NCBI GenBank assembly: GCA_963924555.1
Contig: OZ004581.1
Coordinates: forward strand, 3,968,001 to 4,032,000
DNA: 64,000 nucleotides
Reading direction: 5' to 3'
Origin: Crambe crambe
Lineage: Eukaryota; Porifera; Demospongiae; Poecilosclerida; Crambeidae
A program made the position numbers and the translations under genes. Positions 48,301 through 53,980 of this stretch are shown in pieces (the stretch's first letter is position 1; each line of letters starts with the position of its first letter). Below the pieces are notes generated by a model. It made no database searches. It was not told the origin of the DNA and saw only the letters and a list, made by a program, of their open reading frames with translations.

Positions 48301-51300
48301 ACCAAACTTCTCCAAAAAACGATCTTAAGAAATTAACCACACCCATTATTCTTACATATATCCCACCTAGGTGCCTATGGTAACTGCGGTAGGATTCTAG
48401 CCAATCAGGTGGGATATATAATAGTTATAGTACGGTTGCCTTGGAAATTATGGCTGTGAACGGCCATAATTTCCTCGGCATCATACTATAACTACTAGAG
48501 ATGCTCGTATAGCATTAGTTGGGCGAGCAAGCAGCCAGTGGTCACTTCAATGTGCTCCTCCCTCACTTATGATTATATAGCCCCAACAGTGACTTTCGAT
48601 ATCTAGCTATTCAGGTTGTTAACTGACTTGGTACATTCCCAGTTAGCATTAGAGTGTCTTCTCTGAACCCAGGCTACCACTCCTGTTCAGACTCAGTAGC
48701 TAGTCTCTCAAATAATGAGCCCTCATATGCTCTAATCTGGCAGCTCTGTGTTCTGCTGACTCTGCTCTCTCATTTGCTCTGCTCTTGCAGCATTATCTTC
48801 TGCTGACTCTGTACATTCCCTCCTCCTGGCTCTATCTGTCGCATTTCTTTGCTAGTCTTGTTTTTCTCTGTTCCTTTGACTCTGTTCTTCTAGCTCTGTC
48901 TCTTTCATTTCTTTCATGAGGTCTCGCTCTTCTTTGCTGGTCAGTTTCTAGAGGGTGTTCTGGGGCCCTCCTTCGCTTGTTTTCTGGTTCTCTGGGTTCC
49001 ATAATACTCGCTACAATAGTGTTTCAACTTCAAGCTTAACGAAAATGATAGCTTATTATGACGTTGCTTAGTAGCTATTTCATGCGCATGCGTAAGCGCA
49101 TGCGCATTTTGAGTGACGTACGTGTAACATAAATATCGCAATTTTCCATTTTGACCAATTAGTGTGGGGCTTCGCTCGCTCACCAATTACATAGTAGTAA
49201 TGGTATACGGATGATATTACGATGTAGTATGTGGAGGCCCTGGAATGCTGGGGCATTTTAGCACATGCGCTACCTACAGTGCAGTGCAGTGTGCAGTTGG
49301 TGAGTAAAGGGTCACTTACGTATGCAGTGAGGCCCCGCCCGCAAATAGTGATCTTGGTTATTAAGCTCCATCAAATCAAGCTATTTATACTTTCACCAAC
49401 GGTTCTCTATCTTGTAGTTAGCTGTGTTACTTCATAATTATTTCAAGCATAATTATAAGCTACCATAGTTCTGGTAATTTCCCAACTCTCTGCTCCATGC
49501 ACAAAGCTTTCATGGCTGACTAACTAGCTTCAGCGCCTTTCTACTTTAGTTTAAGCTCTTAAAACTATCAAAATTTTGTTTAATGACCATAGTTGTGATT
49601 TATAAGCTTACAGAAAATAAAATTTGGTTAAATTATGACTTCATCCATGGCTCCATTTCTATCATTTATTCAAGTGTATGAAATGACTTGATACAATTGG
49701 ATCATTTCAGTACAGACTCTTAGAAGTCATTTCAGTACTGCGAAACCAGGTCCACCATAACATTTAGCTAGGCCACAGGATAAAAAATTTAAAAATGCTT
49801 ATTTTAATAACAATTGTGTGTTGCTTCTGCCAACTTGACTATCTTGATTTTAATGCCAGCTAGAAACATGGATTCCACCATACTTTATCACTACCTGCAT
49901 CATAACGAAAAAGTAGCTGAATAAGTAAAGGTATTTTAAATAAACAAGACAAGTAATGATGGCTAATAGCTATGTAAGGTTCTGAAAAGTTTAGTTACAA
50001 GTGAGTCAAAACACCTTACCCGTACCCATCACCAAACTCAAGAACCACACCGAACCAGCTACTTCCTTCTTCACTCCTAGCCCTCCTAATTTCAATAACC
50101 ACACCCATATCACCCAACTTAAGCTAACTATCCCTACTTCACTCCCCCCATGAGAGGCCAGATAATTATAACGCATTGCAAGGCAAGTGACGTAGGGATA
50201 GTTAGCTGGTAAGTTGGGAGATATGGGAGTGGTTATTAAATTATGAGGGCTAGGAGTGAAGTAGGATAGCTACTTTGGTAATAATTGGTGTGGTTCTTGA
50301 GTTTGGCGATGGGTACGAGTGACTCACTTGTTGCTGAACTTTTTCGAATCGTACATATTAGCCATCCCTACTTCTCTTCTTTATTTAAATTTACATTATA
50401 AGACCCAGCATGCCTTCAGATCCAACAGATTATTATTTACATTAAATTGTGTAAAGCTTTCAAGAGTGATGGATACATATCTGAAGTGATTACTCACTTT
50501 ATGAACCAGCAATGCTGTAAACTAATGCTACCAGTGAAGGTTATGTACCTTGAGGAGGCTAATAATACTGCCATTCAACAATAACTAAAACTTACTGGAA
50601 TTGATTTTCAACTATCACAGAGAACATGCATACTGGTTCTGATGTTCCAATAATTTCATTGCTATAGATATGAGAGTAGAAAACATTCTTTTAAAAATAT
50701 AAAAAGATGTAGCTACATACTATCAATCTTGGAAAAATAAGGGTTGCCAAGTTGATCAATGTCCTTCCCTACATCAAGCCACTGGAAGGATGGATTGACA
50801 TCTTATATGTATTTTACAGTGTTATGTACAATCATTCAGTGTCCTGCAAACCTATAACTATGATACACTTACTGATAAATCTGCTTAACTCTTACTCCAC
50901 CCATCCAGTGGCTTGATATAGGGAAGGACATTGATCAGATGTAAGGAAGGATGTTGATCTCTTGAAATTGAAATCTAGCAGAGTTAATAACCTGAACATG
51001 TGTTGGCAAAACTCTTCGTTCTCAGAATTTGTGCTTTAGTCAGCTCTTTATAACTAGCAAAAAGCCTACATTACAAACTCTAAGCAGCAAGTTCATTGTT
51101 GTAGGGTGTGGGAACGTGTAATTTAGGAATGCTAGGGAATCTGACTAGCTAGAGAGATAGCTTCAAGAACAAGTGTTGCAAGCTTGTTTTCTTTTATATC
51201 ATTATTCAACCAATGAAATTTACAGCTATGAATATGATTATGGCTCAATAAACGGCCTTATCTTCGGGCCAGCATTACTGGCACTGGTGCTGTAGCCTGA

Positions 51301-53935
51301 CATTTATGCCATGCTGTTGCTATATTGTGTACTGGCACTGGTGCTGTAGCCACAGCATATAATGTGTCCAGACTAGCTGCATGTTGTGGCTAAGTAATAT
51401 AAGTACTCGATAATAAGTACATAAAATGTAGATGCATTACAGTTCAATAATAAGTCCCTGCTAGTACTTGCTATAGTAATGACATGCATTTTGTTGTTGT
51501 TGGGAATTTTGTCTGGCAGGGGAATTTGTAGGAAGCGTAAAATTATTAAGTAGATAGAAGGACAAAAAAAACAACTGGCACACAACTGAAAAAATCAGCA
51601 TCATAACTAGGGCAATGTGCAACATTAATTTTGACAGCGAGTGAGCAAGCAAGTTAGTGCTACAACTCTTTAAAAGATTTTGCTGTTGAGTTTATATGTA
51701 ACAAAGTACTTAAATAAGCCTAGAGCCTCTACAACGACTACTATAGCAATGTGCTGCATTTGACAGTGAGCAGCTGATAGGCTCCAGTGCTTGATATTGC
51801 TGTTAGAGACAAAAATCATGTAAGTTGTGGTTCCAACAGGAAGCTCTGTACATAGAAAGCTGTAAATACTTACCACAAGCACTTAGATAAGCCAAGCACC
51901 TACAATCTATTAAGAAAACAATCTAGCTTGATTACAATTGGAGCATGTGCATTATGCACACACACAGCGCTACTATTTTGGGACATGTATGTACCATACG
52001 TATGCCTGGGGCATTTAGGAGTGTAGACATAGATATATATATATATATATTTAAAATTTCAATGAGTCATGACCTGAGAGTCAGCTCACTCGCTGCAATT
52101 ATAGTTGTGTGTGCACATGACTCTATACAATTCTAATGTCTTCTGACCTCTTAAAACTTGGTCTCTGGCATGAGCTGTGCATGGTTGTTAATTAGTTGTA
52201 TTGGGAGGGCATGTCTCCAACAGTTGTAGATTCAAGCATTAAATTTATGTACTCTTCTTTCACAGCCTTGAATGGAATGAGATTGGAGTTGAAGGAATTA
52301 AGGATCTATCTGGAGCCTTGAAGAATATGAGCCAACTTCAGGAATTATAGTGAGTTGCTACGTACATATACTACAGATTTAAGAATTTTTATTCCCAGGC
52401 TACTCTATAGAGGCCTATCACCATTCATTTATGATCACTGCTTTCAGCGTGCTGCCACCCTCACTCCAGTGGCGTAACTAGGCTTGATTGAGAGGGGTTC
52501 ACAAAGGGTTCAAAAAAATTAATATGCAGAAAATTTTTTGCCTGGCCACACCCACTTTTGACTTACCACCCCTTTTGGAGAACTGCACCTACTTGATAAA
52601 ATTATTCCTTTCCTCAATGATTTGGCGTGGGTTCATTGCTATGAATCTGGACATAGTAGTTACGCCCCTGCACTCAGCTATAATCTGATCAGTGAAACAA
52701 TCTGCTACAAAATAAAGGAGCAATCCTTTATTGAGAGATTATATTTTAGGTGTCTTAACATTATTATATTCACTTACTCTTAATCGTCATTAACAGCTTA
52801 CAACAGAATACTTTAGTTGGGATGAAGCAGACTTACTCCAACCCATCCAGTGGCTTGATGTAGGGAAGGACATTGATCCCTTGAAATTGAAATCTAGACA
52901 GAGCCTAGCTATAGCTAATAACCTGAACCTGTGTTGGCAGTCCCAGAATTTGTGCTTTAGTCAATTCTTTATAGCTAGCTAAAAGCCTACATAACAAACT
53001 CAAAGCAGCATGTTCATTGTTGTAGACTTGAGAATTGTAGGGCGTGGCAACGGCATTGGGAATTATGGCTCAATAACTTCAGGCCAGCATCCTCAGAATT
53101 GGCAGTTTATTTGCCATAATTCCCAGCTACTGTGATTTAACTATTACTTAAAGTAGCACTCAGTTTTGAGATCTGGTGGATGCTCCAAACCTGTAGAAAG
53201 TCTAGTATAATCATATTTTGTGGGGCTGCATTATTTCTGACATTTATGCCATGCTGTTGCTATATTGTGTACTGGCACTGGTGCTGTAGCCACAACATAT
53301 AATGTATCCAGACTAGCTGCATGTTGTGGCAATTTTACTGCATTTTATTGTTGGGAATTTTATCTGGCAGGGGATTTATAGGTAGTGTAAAAAATTAAGT
53401 AGATAAGACACAAAAAATTATAGACAAAACTCAAGATCTATGCACAAAAAACTGGCACACAACTGAAAAAATCAGCATCATAATTATAGTTGTGTGTTCA
53501 GTTTTTAGGGTGAGTTGCTATGTACATCTAGAACATAAGTGGGAGAATGATTAAGGAGGGGGGGATGAAACAAAATAGGAATGTGGTCCCTCTTAGCTAG
53601 TTTGAAGACATGATCATAGGGTGTGGTCTGAAAACTCAAATTAGGTCACAGTCCACATCAGCCTATCATTGTTCATTAATGACCACTGCTTTTCAGTGTG
53701 TTGCCACCCTCACTCAGCTATAATCTGATCAGTGAAATAAATATCTTCACTTTGCTGCAAAATAAAGGTGCAATCCTTTATTGAGAGATTATAGTCTGTA
53801 TTTTAGGAGTCTTAACATTATATTCACTTACTCTTAATCTTCATTAACAGCTTACAACACAATGACTTTCGTCAGGAGGAAGCAGATGAGATCTGTAATT
53901 GGAATTGGCCAAATACTCTTACACTACACACATAG
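19737..53935 (+). CDS. Main gene: 2A-signal / transmembrane / Ig x5 / NACHT / LRR receptor (gene model)
   Basis: The proposed exons are 19737-19792, 19872-20096, 20161-20316, 20371-20487, 21000-21302, 21373-21651, 29789-30118, 30764-31093, 36416-36724, 37190-38705, 39010-39093, 44967-45050, 52266-52349 and 53851-53935. All joins keep phase: phase 1 up to the NACHT exon, phase 2 afterwards. The product is an NLR-like receptor; NACHT is an NTP-driven oligomerisation switch and LRRs sense or autoinhibit. Unlike bona fide sponge NLRs there is no Death or CARD domain; an Ig array takes that place. A 2A-like motif followed by a signal peptide and a transmembrane helix would place the Ig-NACHT-LRR part in the cytosol, tethered to a membrane. 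Large introns hold many transposons. Transcription is unproven, and the last three exons could belong to a second gene. Confidence 0.6.
19872..20096 (+). CDS. Main gene exon: extracellular segment, hydrophobic segment and 2A-like motif
   Basis: The acceptor is TGTAATACAG and the donor TCTG|GTAAGG. It encodes about 74 residues: a polar start (STCKSSHQISWYYQEAFEYQ), then a strong hydrophobic segment (TAVVSVAFIAASIIFYLLLL), then S-G-D-V-E-L-N-P-G-P-A-I-F-S. The motif D-V-E-L-N-P-G-P (20060-20083) is a full match to the 2A consensus D(V/I)ExNPGP. At this motif ribosomes can fail to form the Gly-Pro bond, releasing one chain and starting the next at Pro. In sea urchin and other invertebrate NLR genes, 2A-like motifs have been reported next to N-terminal signal segments. 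Here the motif lies directly after the hydrophobic helix. Confidence 0.75.
20060..20083 (+). other. 2A-like ribosome-skipping motif DVELNPGP
   Basis: GAT GTG GAA TTG AAC CCT GGG CCA encodes the complete consensus, including the invariant NPG|P. It is preceded by a hydrophobic helix and S-G. The predicted break lies between Gly (20078-20080) and Pro (20081-20083). Confidence 0.85.
20161..20316 (+). CDS. Main gene exon: second hydrophobic (signal-peptide-like) segment and Ser/Thr-rich stretch
   Basis: The acceptor is TTTCCTTTTGTAG and the donor CTG|GTACAT. It continues directly from the 2A proline: after P-A-I-F-S it reads VSFFLCFIGMTSVHLVHALP, a typical hydrophobic core with a plausible cleavage site after VHA. 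A hydrophilic Ser/Thr/Gly-rich stretch follows (MSDNSTTGEGATRC, TTGEGTTDTTSPSG), likely O-glycosylated and extracellular. After a 2A break the new N-terminus would therefore itself be a signal peptide. Confidence 0.65.
20371..20487 (+). CDS. Main gene exon: transmembrane helix
   Basis: The acceptor is GTTAACTCAG and the donor CCAG|GTATAA, phase 1 at both ends. It encodes NSDSDKSG and then the helix IVIGVLGILTGLIGAVLNCC, followed by FTMWKHCHLP. The positive-to-cytosol pattern (W-K-H after the helix) fits a type I orientation with the following Ig exons on the cytosolic side. Confidence 0.65.
20488..20999. other. Intron with repeat debris
   Basis: No exon is seen. The stretch at 20840-20905 (GATGCTACAGCTCAGG to ATAGATCCC) resembles a block at 40670-40730, which suggests an old repeat. 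Confidence 0.4.
21000..21302 (+). CDS. Main gene exon: Ig-like domain 1
   Basis: The acceptor is TTTTTTCCTCCTTAG and the donor ACTG|GTAAGC. The phase-1 exon of 101 codons holds one Ig fold: strand-B Cys in GKDYSLTC, strand-C Trp in FSWDYNK, strand-E/F in SKLSFKRLNSSHRGEYTC with the canonical Y-x-C. A Cys-rich insertion (CKCSLKQRRGCCLKK) follows the F strand and is absent from the other Ig exons. Confidence 0.75.
21373..21651 (+). CDS. Main gene exon: Ig-like domain 2
   Basis: The acceptor is CTTACTTCCAG and the donor AGTG|GTATGT, phase 1-1. The Ig signature is GKSYKLECTITG, YQWMRD and LSFDCLKFYDRGRYKCRV. The start DPIISATIKDD parallels EPSISATLKD of Ig3 and Ig4, so these exons arose by duplication. 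Confidence 0.75.
21837..22062 (-). repeat. 3' LTR of the retrotransposon
   Basis: The 226 bases start with TGTTGG and end with CCAACA. They are nearly identical to the 5' LTR. The pol frame ends inside it at 22035. Confidence 0.9.
22035..24371 (-). CDS. pol: Retrotransposon pol: integrase core, reverse transcriptase, RNase H
   Basis: The open frame has 778 codons. Near the N-terminus are the integrase second Asp (LLSDNGGNF) and Glu (HPQSNGMVERVH). A GPY/F-type module follows (KWEGPCKVLRKVGDLTYLIE, about residues 210-230). The reverse transcriptase has a leader-type SSSPWSSPIVPVPKPDG, TMDLAKGF, LPFGLKNAPAHFQ and the catalytic YIDDVVVY. RNase H shows TDASGVGLGAVLAQ, ELEAL and TDHKALTYW, and the frame ends with DALSRQDW. 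All catalytic signatures look intact. The first integrase Asp lies just upstream, in a stretch separated by a small frameshift near 24455. Only the position is noted here. Confidence 0.9.
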   Translation of the reverse strand: MEALPMKKADAATTCQKLKECFARFGYPKRLLSDNGGNFIARVTEQMLQENGITHVKASPYHPQSNGMVERVHFVLKTVLEKEREGDSQWDIWIPEVLMAIRCAPHRSTGFSPFQLLFGREARTPVTALREKMIQKKAAPKDIITYVTEMVTKMWETMEVVKAADSKSKDKSKIYYDRSTREDPLSEGEQVLYMSPMGTEGLTAKWEGPCKVLRKVGDLTYLIESPGRGKPIVRHRNFLKRFTLHVDMNTVITAAPDEDELDLAQLEYWTHLTAEEGTTDQELAEAKGMDTLQQDQKVELLQLLKKYRTSFSEVPGLAQVEPFTIKTGEARPVAQYPRRLAYHWVDKVKEETASLEKLGITATSSSPWSSPIVPVPKPDGSVRPCTDYKALNAITETVVYPLPRMEEVLQEVAGAQFITTMDLAKGFLQIPVAKEDQHKTAFVTPHGKWEYSRLPFGLKNAPAHFQKVMDTVLAGVHGARAYIDDVVVYTQTWEEHLKVLELTLQALAKHGFKIKLKKCHFGGVTLNFLGYRVGNGKMSVQEAKIKAVQQYVRPVTKKSTRAFLGLVNFYRRFIPNQATIVAPLTDATRKESPDKINWTRPREKAFEKIKEVLVAQPVLKAPDFTKQFVLATDASGVGLGAVLAQEWEDGLHPIAYWNRKLLPREANYAITELEALAMVEGVLHFALYLLGAKFVVVTDHKALTYWRQLTKAGPKVMRWVLALQHFDFEIRYKQGSANSNADALSRQDWSVERTDTPQLQWLPPQKGGGDVGDSPQGH
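22063..22078 (-). other. Polypurine tract of the retrotransposon
   Basis: On the minus strand AAAAGGAGGGGGAGA lies directly before the 3' LTR. It would prime plus-strand synthesis. Confidence 0.8.
24448..25017 (-). pseudogene. Retrotransposon integrase N-terminal zinc-binding part (frame broken at its end)
   Basis: The reading frame of 189 codons has a charged leader (TERDQVMPTSLRKAKKN) and the HHCC zinc-binding motif of integrases (GHDLAGHFGKKK ... CSKCLTW). It then stops just where the catalytic core begins (WDREMVAGY, stop). The core resumes in another frame, with its first Asp (TDVVGPLP) near 24440. The frame opens at an upstream stop with no ATG at its start, which fits loss of gag and protease by deletion. 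Confidence 0.8.
25071..25090 (-). other. Candidate primer-binding site
   Basis: Directly inside the 5' LTR the minus strand reads TGGTGGCAGCGGTACTCTGG, beginning with TGG as expected for pairing with a tRNA 3' CCA. The tRNA was not identified. Confidence 0.55.
25091..25316 (-). repeat. 5' LTR of the retrotransposon
   Basis: The 226 bases include a TATA-box-like GGCTATAAAAAGAAA on the minus strand (around 25193-25207), which would be the element promoter. Confidence 0.9.
26366..26824. mobile_element. TIR element (GGGCCTGGTATACACTGC ends)
   Basis: The left end GGGCCTGGTATACACTGC(C)TGCGCATGCG is matched by the complement of GCAGTGTATACCAGGCCC on the right. The interior shows no ORF. A lone left-type end, GGGCCTGGTATACACTGATT, is at 47818. 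Confidence 0.7.
27290..27500 (+). pseudogene. Ty3/gypsy reverse-transcriptase fragment
   Basis: Plus-strand pieces read FCVNYQKV, then NKVTRKDAYLLPRIDDTLDT, then DLTYGY-x-QVEMHQED. This is the conserved gypsy RT region around the first catalytic Asp block. Stops and shifts (for example TAG after DTLDT) make it dead. It differs from the intact element at 21837-25316. Confidence 0.65.
28150..29295 (+). pseudogene. Tigger/pogo-like DDE transposase relic, copy 1
   Basis: Decayed frames read in order: RPLMLADLDEKVQLYRKLEM (helix-turn-helix side), AIAIASAHGILMFCDRS, then EIPMELIFNRDQTGIKMVLS (DDE-core region DQTGI) and GWTMDQQG. They continue with PVKPISKGKTNYFHP (ORF 28627-28827), KEIIIPYV, and the C-terminal ORF at 28949-29293 (MWYFEDITKQIHRKDINSVE, AKWLVEMAEYIPEDNPQFIV, NG...HAGI). 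This series is typical of DDE_1/Tigger-pogo transposases. Several stops and frameshifts make it non-functional. A second copy is at 32691-34790. Confidence 0.7.
29305..29590 (-). pseudogene. HIRAN-like domain ORF, convergent with the transposase relic
   Basis: On the minus strand, pieces read IRGYHVYQNN, then DRYTVAITIIGHLPRKISKI, then SLFL, RRGSICCTVTG and DLPQGGLEIPC. The G-Y-x-V-Y start and D-R-x-x-V-A-V...I-G-H-L-P-R-K centre resemble HIRAN-type modules seen in many invertebrate mobile-element proteins. It is frameshifted. The same arrangement, tail to tail with the transposase, recurs at 34840-35170. Confidence 0.45.
29789..30118 (+). CDS. Main gene exon: Ig-like domain 3
   Basis: The acceptor is TCTATACTTTCAG and the donor AATG|GTATGT, phase 1-1. 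The Ig signature is GKEYSLECTITG, YNITWYKDGTKLL and FESLKYSHRGRYTCEV, with extra cysteines in TGTGCLFD, DTDCLQ, AKCKF and TITCG that could form additional disulphides if oxidised. The exon is 110 codons, with NXT sites (NIT) present. Confidence 0.8.
30764..31093 (+). CDS. Main gene exon: Ig-like domain 4 (tandem copy of Ig3)
   Basis: It has the same splice sites and length as Ig3. Only four base differences are seen in the exon, and all four change the amino acid: Tyr to His, Leu to His, Ser to Pro and Arg to Gln. The domain is otherwise intact. Confidence 0.8.
31625..31906 (+). pseudogene. Relic of a mobile-element protein with ESAEQRAARLE repeats, copy 1
   Basis: ATG at 31625 opens MEPKEPEKKRRRAPEHPDEQ and runs into stops near 31713. 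An overlapping frame continues as MKAHNNERLALEQLRVVWNE with charged repeats (STESTEQQTARLEKLRARQN, AESAEQRAARLEQ). Such coiled, Arg/Glu-rich repeats occur at the N-terminus of some Helitron-like or other transposon proteins in invertebrates; this assignment is tentative. The sequence GGCGAGCGAGCGAAG lies about 170 bases upstream. A copy in the opposite orientation is at 48690-49002. Confidence 0.45.
32296..32409 (+). pseudogene. Captured fragment of the 18.4-kb exon
   Basis: About 114 bases (from CTGCTAAATGTAGGTCTCCC to TTTTGGGATGAT) repeat 18515-18630 of the candidate first exon, with a small insertion (GGGAAGGCAGAG versus GGAAAGGAG). The fragment joins abruptly to repeat R1 (CAGATTCATTTCGGCTCATG) on its right. 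It has lost splice sites. Confidence 0.75.
32495..32690. mobile_element. Foldback MITE, family 1, left side shortened
   Basis: The right arm is complete (TTGTTGCTGAA through TTCCTTTACTTGT) and the left arm is shortened. The inner palindrome is TACTTCACTCCTGGGGGTGAAGTA. It separates the captured exon fragment from the second transposase relic. Confidence 0.65.
33285..34513. mobile_element. TTAA-flanked foldback element (piggyBac-like MITE), copy 2, itself interrupted
   Basis: The ends are GGTGGCAGGGGAGTGTTTAA and the complement of GAGCAAACACTTCCCTGCCAAC, with TTAA at 33281-33284 and 34514-34517. The empty target is visible in copy 1 of the transposase relic near 28932. About 340 bases (33385-33730) and a GGGTCTGGTC element (34052-34396) have been inserted into it. 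Confidence 0.8.
34052..34396. mobile_element. Nested TIR element (GGGTCTGGTC ends)
   Basis: The left end GGGTCTGGTCAAACTCGCATGG is matched by the complement of CCATGTGAGTTAGACCAGACCC. It has no transposase. Confidence 0.65.
34840..35170 (-). pseudogene. HIRAN-like ORF, copy 2, convergent with transposase relic 2
   Basis: The minus strand reads SEPLNVYSIINC, then DRYTVAVTIIGHLPRKISKR in the ORF 34934-35170, then shifted pieces SLFLRRRGSICCTVTGRRR and DLPQGGLEISC. Its position relative to the transposase is the same as in copy 1. Confidence 0.45.
35528..35553. repeat. Short perfect hairpin
   Basis: TGCCTCGGCAC and GTGCCGAGGCA flank TCTG: an 11-bp stem with a 4-base loop, GC-rich in an AT-rich setting. 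Confidence 0.8.
35555..35720 (-). repeat. Dispersed repeat R2, inverted copy
   Basis: It matches 830-1000 and 42560-42780 in reverse orientation (TTTCTGAAATAAGTAGTTTG, CCAGATGAAAACAG). Confidence 0.6.
36284..36335. repeat. (GGT)n and G30 tract in the intron before Ig5
   Basis: Eight or so GGT units run into 30 consecutive G (36306-36335), 80 bases before the Ig5 acceptor. The length of such a run is uncertain in any assembly. Confidence 0.85.
36416..36724 (+). CDS. Main gene exon: Ig-like domain 5
   Basis: The acceptor is TTGCATTTTCCAG and the donor CTAG|GTAAGA, phase 1-1. The Ig signature is GKDYELQCKP, CDWHKEGEL and FSLESFKFSDAGRYACTV. The C-terminal end (LTEEIDVKPRL) leads straight into the NACHT exon. 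Confidence 0.75.
37068..37104. repeat. G-rich tract in the intron before the NACHT exon
   Basis: Runs of 18, 7 and 6 G are separated by single A, 85 bases before the NACHT acceptor. The tract is open in the NACHT frame but lies in the intron by splice logic. Confidence 0.8.
37190..38705 (+). CDS. Main gene exon: NACHT NTPase domain
   Basis: The acceptor is CAATTACTGCAG and the donor GG|GTGAGT; 1516 bases, entering in phase 1 and leaving in phase 2. A linker (about residues 1-60) precedes Walker A GKPGAGKTTL (37390-37419, residues about 67-76). Walker B is FVFLLDGLDEY (from 37615, about residue 142), with the acidic extension typical of NACHT. Then come a TSRYSAYLL sensor-like segment, the helical PLHCAIMANIF region and the winged-helix/superhelical signature YSFTHLAVQEFCAAFHIA (from about residue 370). 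All key residues for nucleotide binding are present. The family uses NTP exchange to oligomerise and signal. No Death, CARD or TIR domain precedes it; the Ig array does. Confidence 0.9.
38706..39009. other. Intron, nothing seen
   Basis: It is AT-rich with no feature recognised. Confidence 0.5.
39010..39093 (+). CDS. Main gene exon: LRR 1
   Basis: The acceptor is CCCTACACAG and the donor TTAGA|GTAAGT. The phase-2 exon of 84 bases encodes one RI-type LRR (LYFNQIEDEGAKVLSGALRK ... NLQVL). It follows the NACHT exon in phase. Confidence 0.8.
39205..39380. mobile_element. Foldback MITE, family 4, degraded
   Basis: It carries ATGAGGGAAAAAACATTGAA, AGGGATGACCATTGTTCAAA and AATCTTTGTTCTGTATATCC. The right arm is shortened. 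Confidence 0.5.
39425..39660. repeat. Palindrome followed by two 72-bp tandem copies
   Basis: GGTTTTCTAAGTGCCTAACAGTAGG pairs with CCTACTGTTAGGCACTTAGAAAACC around 39470. After it, a unit of GTTAGGCATTATCTTGT, then ATGTTACTATAGCTACTAAT and GTGATCACCAAGGAGATG is present twice. Confidence 0.8.
39880..40510 (-). pseudogene. Crypton-like tyrosine recombinase relic (DUF3504-type)
   Basis: The minus strand reads SLDAEMKRLQSKGLGSVHR, then AEAITEDEEELLWKEKILGD, then NTIIYMNGLYFALRSGDEHR with NLRHNPCQ. Shifted pieces VCHYANIDNPSRCFVRLFKL, CPLEVPANAFYL and KKPKKTAGTQ follow. The ALRSGxEHRxLR block is the catalytic-Arg region of Crypton-derived (DUF3504) recombinases. Stops and a short internal duplication (near 40125-40150) break it. 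Confidence 0.55.
42550..43214. repeat. Dispersed repeats R2 and R1 inside the decayed gypsy element
   Basis: 42560-42780 is repeat R2 and 43055-43214 is repeat R1, matching 1-189. No gene is present. Confidence 0.6.
43215..43502. mobile_element. Foldback MITE, family 1
   Basis: ACAAGCAAAGGAAAAAA on the left and CTTTACTTGT on the right, with the inner palindrome GAGGTAACTATTCCTACT / AGTAGGAATAGTTACCTC. It is the closest relative of 190-520, including its left flank. Confidence 0.85.
44967..45050 (+). CDS. Main gene exon: LRR 2
   Basis: The acceptor is TCCTTTCACAG and the donor TTAAA|GTGAGT; 84 bases, phase 2. It encodes LPGNRIGDGGVKALSEVLES ... QLKELK, the best-conserved LRR of the set. Confidence 0.8.
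45500..45656. mobile_element. Foldback MITE (TATTGTTGTCAGCTGTG ends)
   Basis: The arms TATTGTTGTCAGCTGTGAGC and GCACAGCTGACAACAATA are complementary; inside, GAATAAATCACTTATTACA pairs with its complement. A partial copy lies at about 47290-47370. Confidence 0.75.
45657..48350. repeat. Duplicated non-coding repeats in the LRR2-LRR3 intron
   Basis: No gene is seen. 45665-46440 matches 535-1010. 46050-46440 is repeated at 47375-47790, a local duplication of about 400 bases. 44640-44900 resembles 46930-47270. A single GGGCCTGG-type TIR end is at 47818. Confidence 0.6.
48355..48497. repeat. Two adjacent hairpins
   Basis: TATATCCCACCT pairs with AGGTGGGATATA (48355-48421). AGTTATAGTACGG-TTGCC-TTGGAAATTATGGC then pairs with GCCATAATTTCC and CATACTATAACT (48426-48497). 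Both look like small MITEs. Confidence 0.6.
48690..49002 (-). pseudogene. Relic of the SAEQRAARL-type mobile-element protein, copy 2
   Basis: On the minus strand ATG at 49002-49000 opens MEPREPENKRRRAPEHPLET, continuing with charged repeats and stops to AESAEHRAARLEHMRAHYLR. It matches the plus-strand relic at 31625. Upstream lies GAGCGAGCGAAGCCCCACAC, as in copy 1. Confidence 0.45.
49920..50400. mobile_element. Foldback MITE, family 1b, copy in duplicate B
   Basis: It matches 1671-2165 without the 13-C run. Confidence 0.75.
52026..52050. repeat. (AT)n microsatellite
   Basis: About eleven AT units. Confidence 0.8.
52266..52349 (+). CDS. Main gene exon: LRR 3
   Basis: The acceptor is TCTTTCACAG and the donor TTATA|GTGAGT; 84 bases, phase 2. 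It encodes LEWNEIGVEGIKDLSGALKN ... QLQEL. Read without splicing the end would look like a TAG stop; with the donor it continues into the terminal exon. It is paralogous to 4289-4372. Confidence 0.7.
52467..52670. mobile_element. 204-bp MITE (CAGTGGCGTAACTA ends) with CACTC duplication
   Basis: The left end CAGTGGCGTAACTAG and right end TAGTTACGCCCCTG are inverted. CACTC flanks both sides (52462-52466 and 52671-52675). The paralogous segment near 4555-4570 has the uninterrupted site CCCTCACTCAGCT, so insertion postdates the duplication. Confidence 0.85.
52797..52830 (+). pseudogene. Broken extra copy of the terminal LRR exon
   Basis: CATTAACAG is followed by CTTACAACAGAATACTTTAG, which matches the terminal exon start. 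One T is missing and homology to a different part of the duplicate (near 3483) begins after about 34 bases. Confidence 0.55.
53851..53935 (+). CDS. Main gene terminal LRR exon
   Basis: The acceptor is CATTAACAG. It encodes LQHNDFRQEEADEICNWNWP and then NTLTLHT, ending in TAG (53933-53935). It is the counterpart of 4697-4775. Confidence 0.7.
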
Positions 53936-53980
53936 TAAGTTGAGTTGATGACAATACTAGGGTATGTTCATGTAACATTC

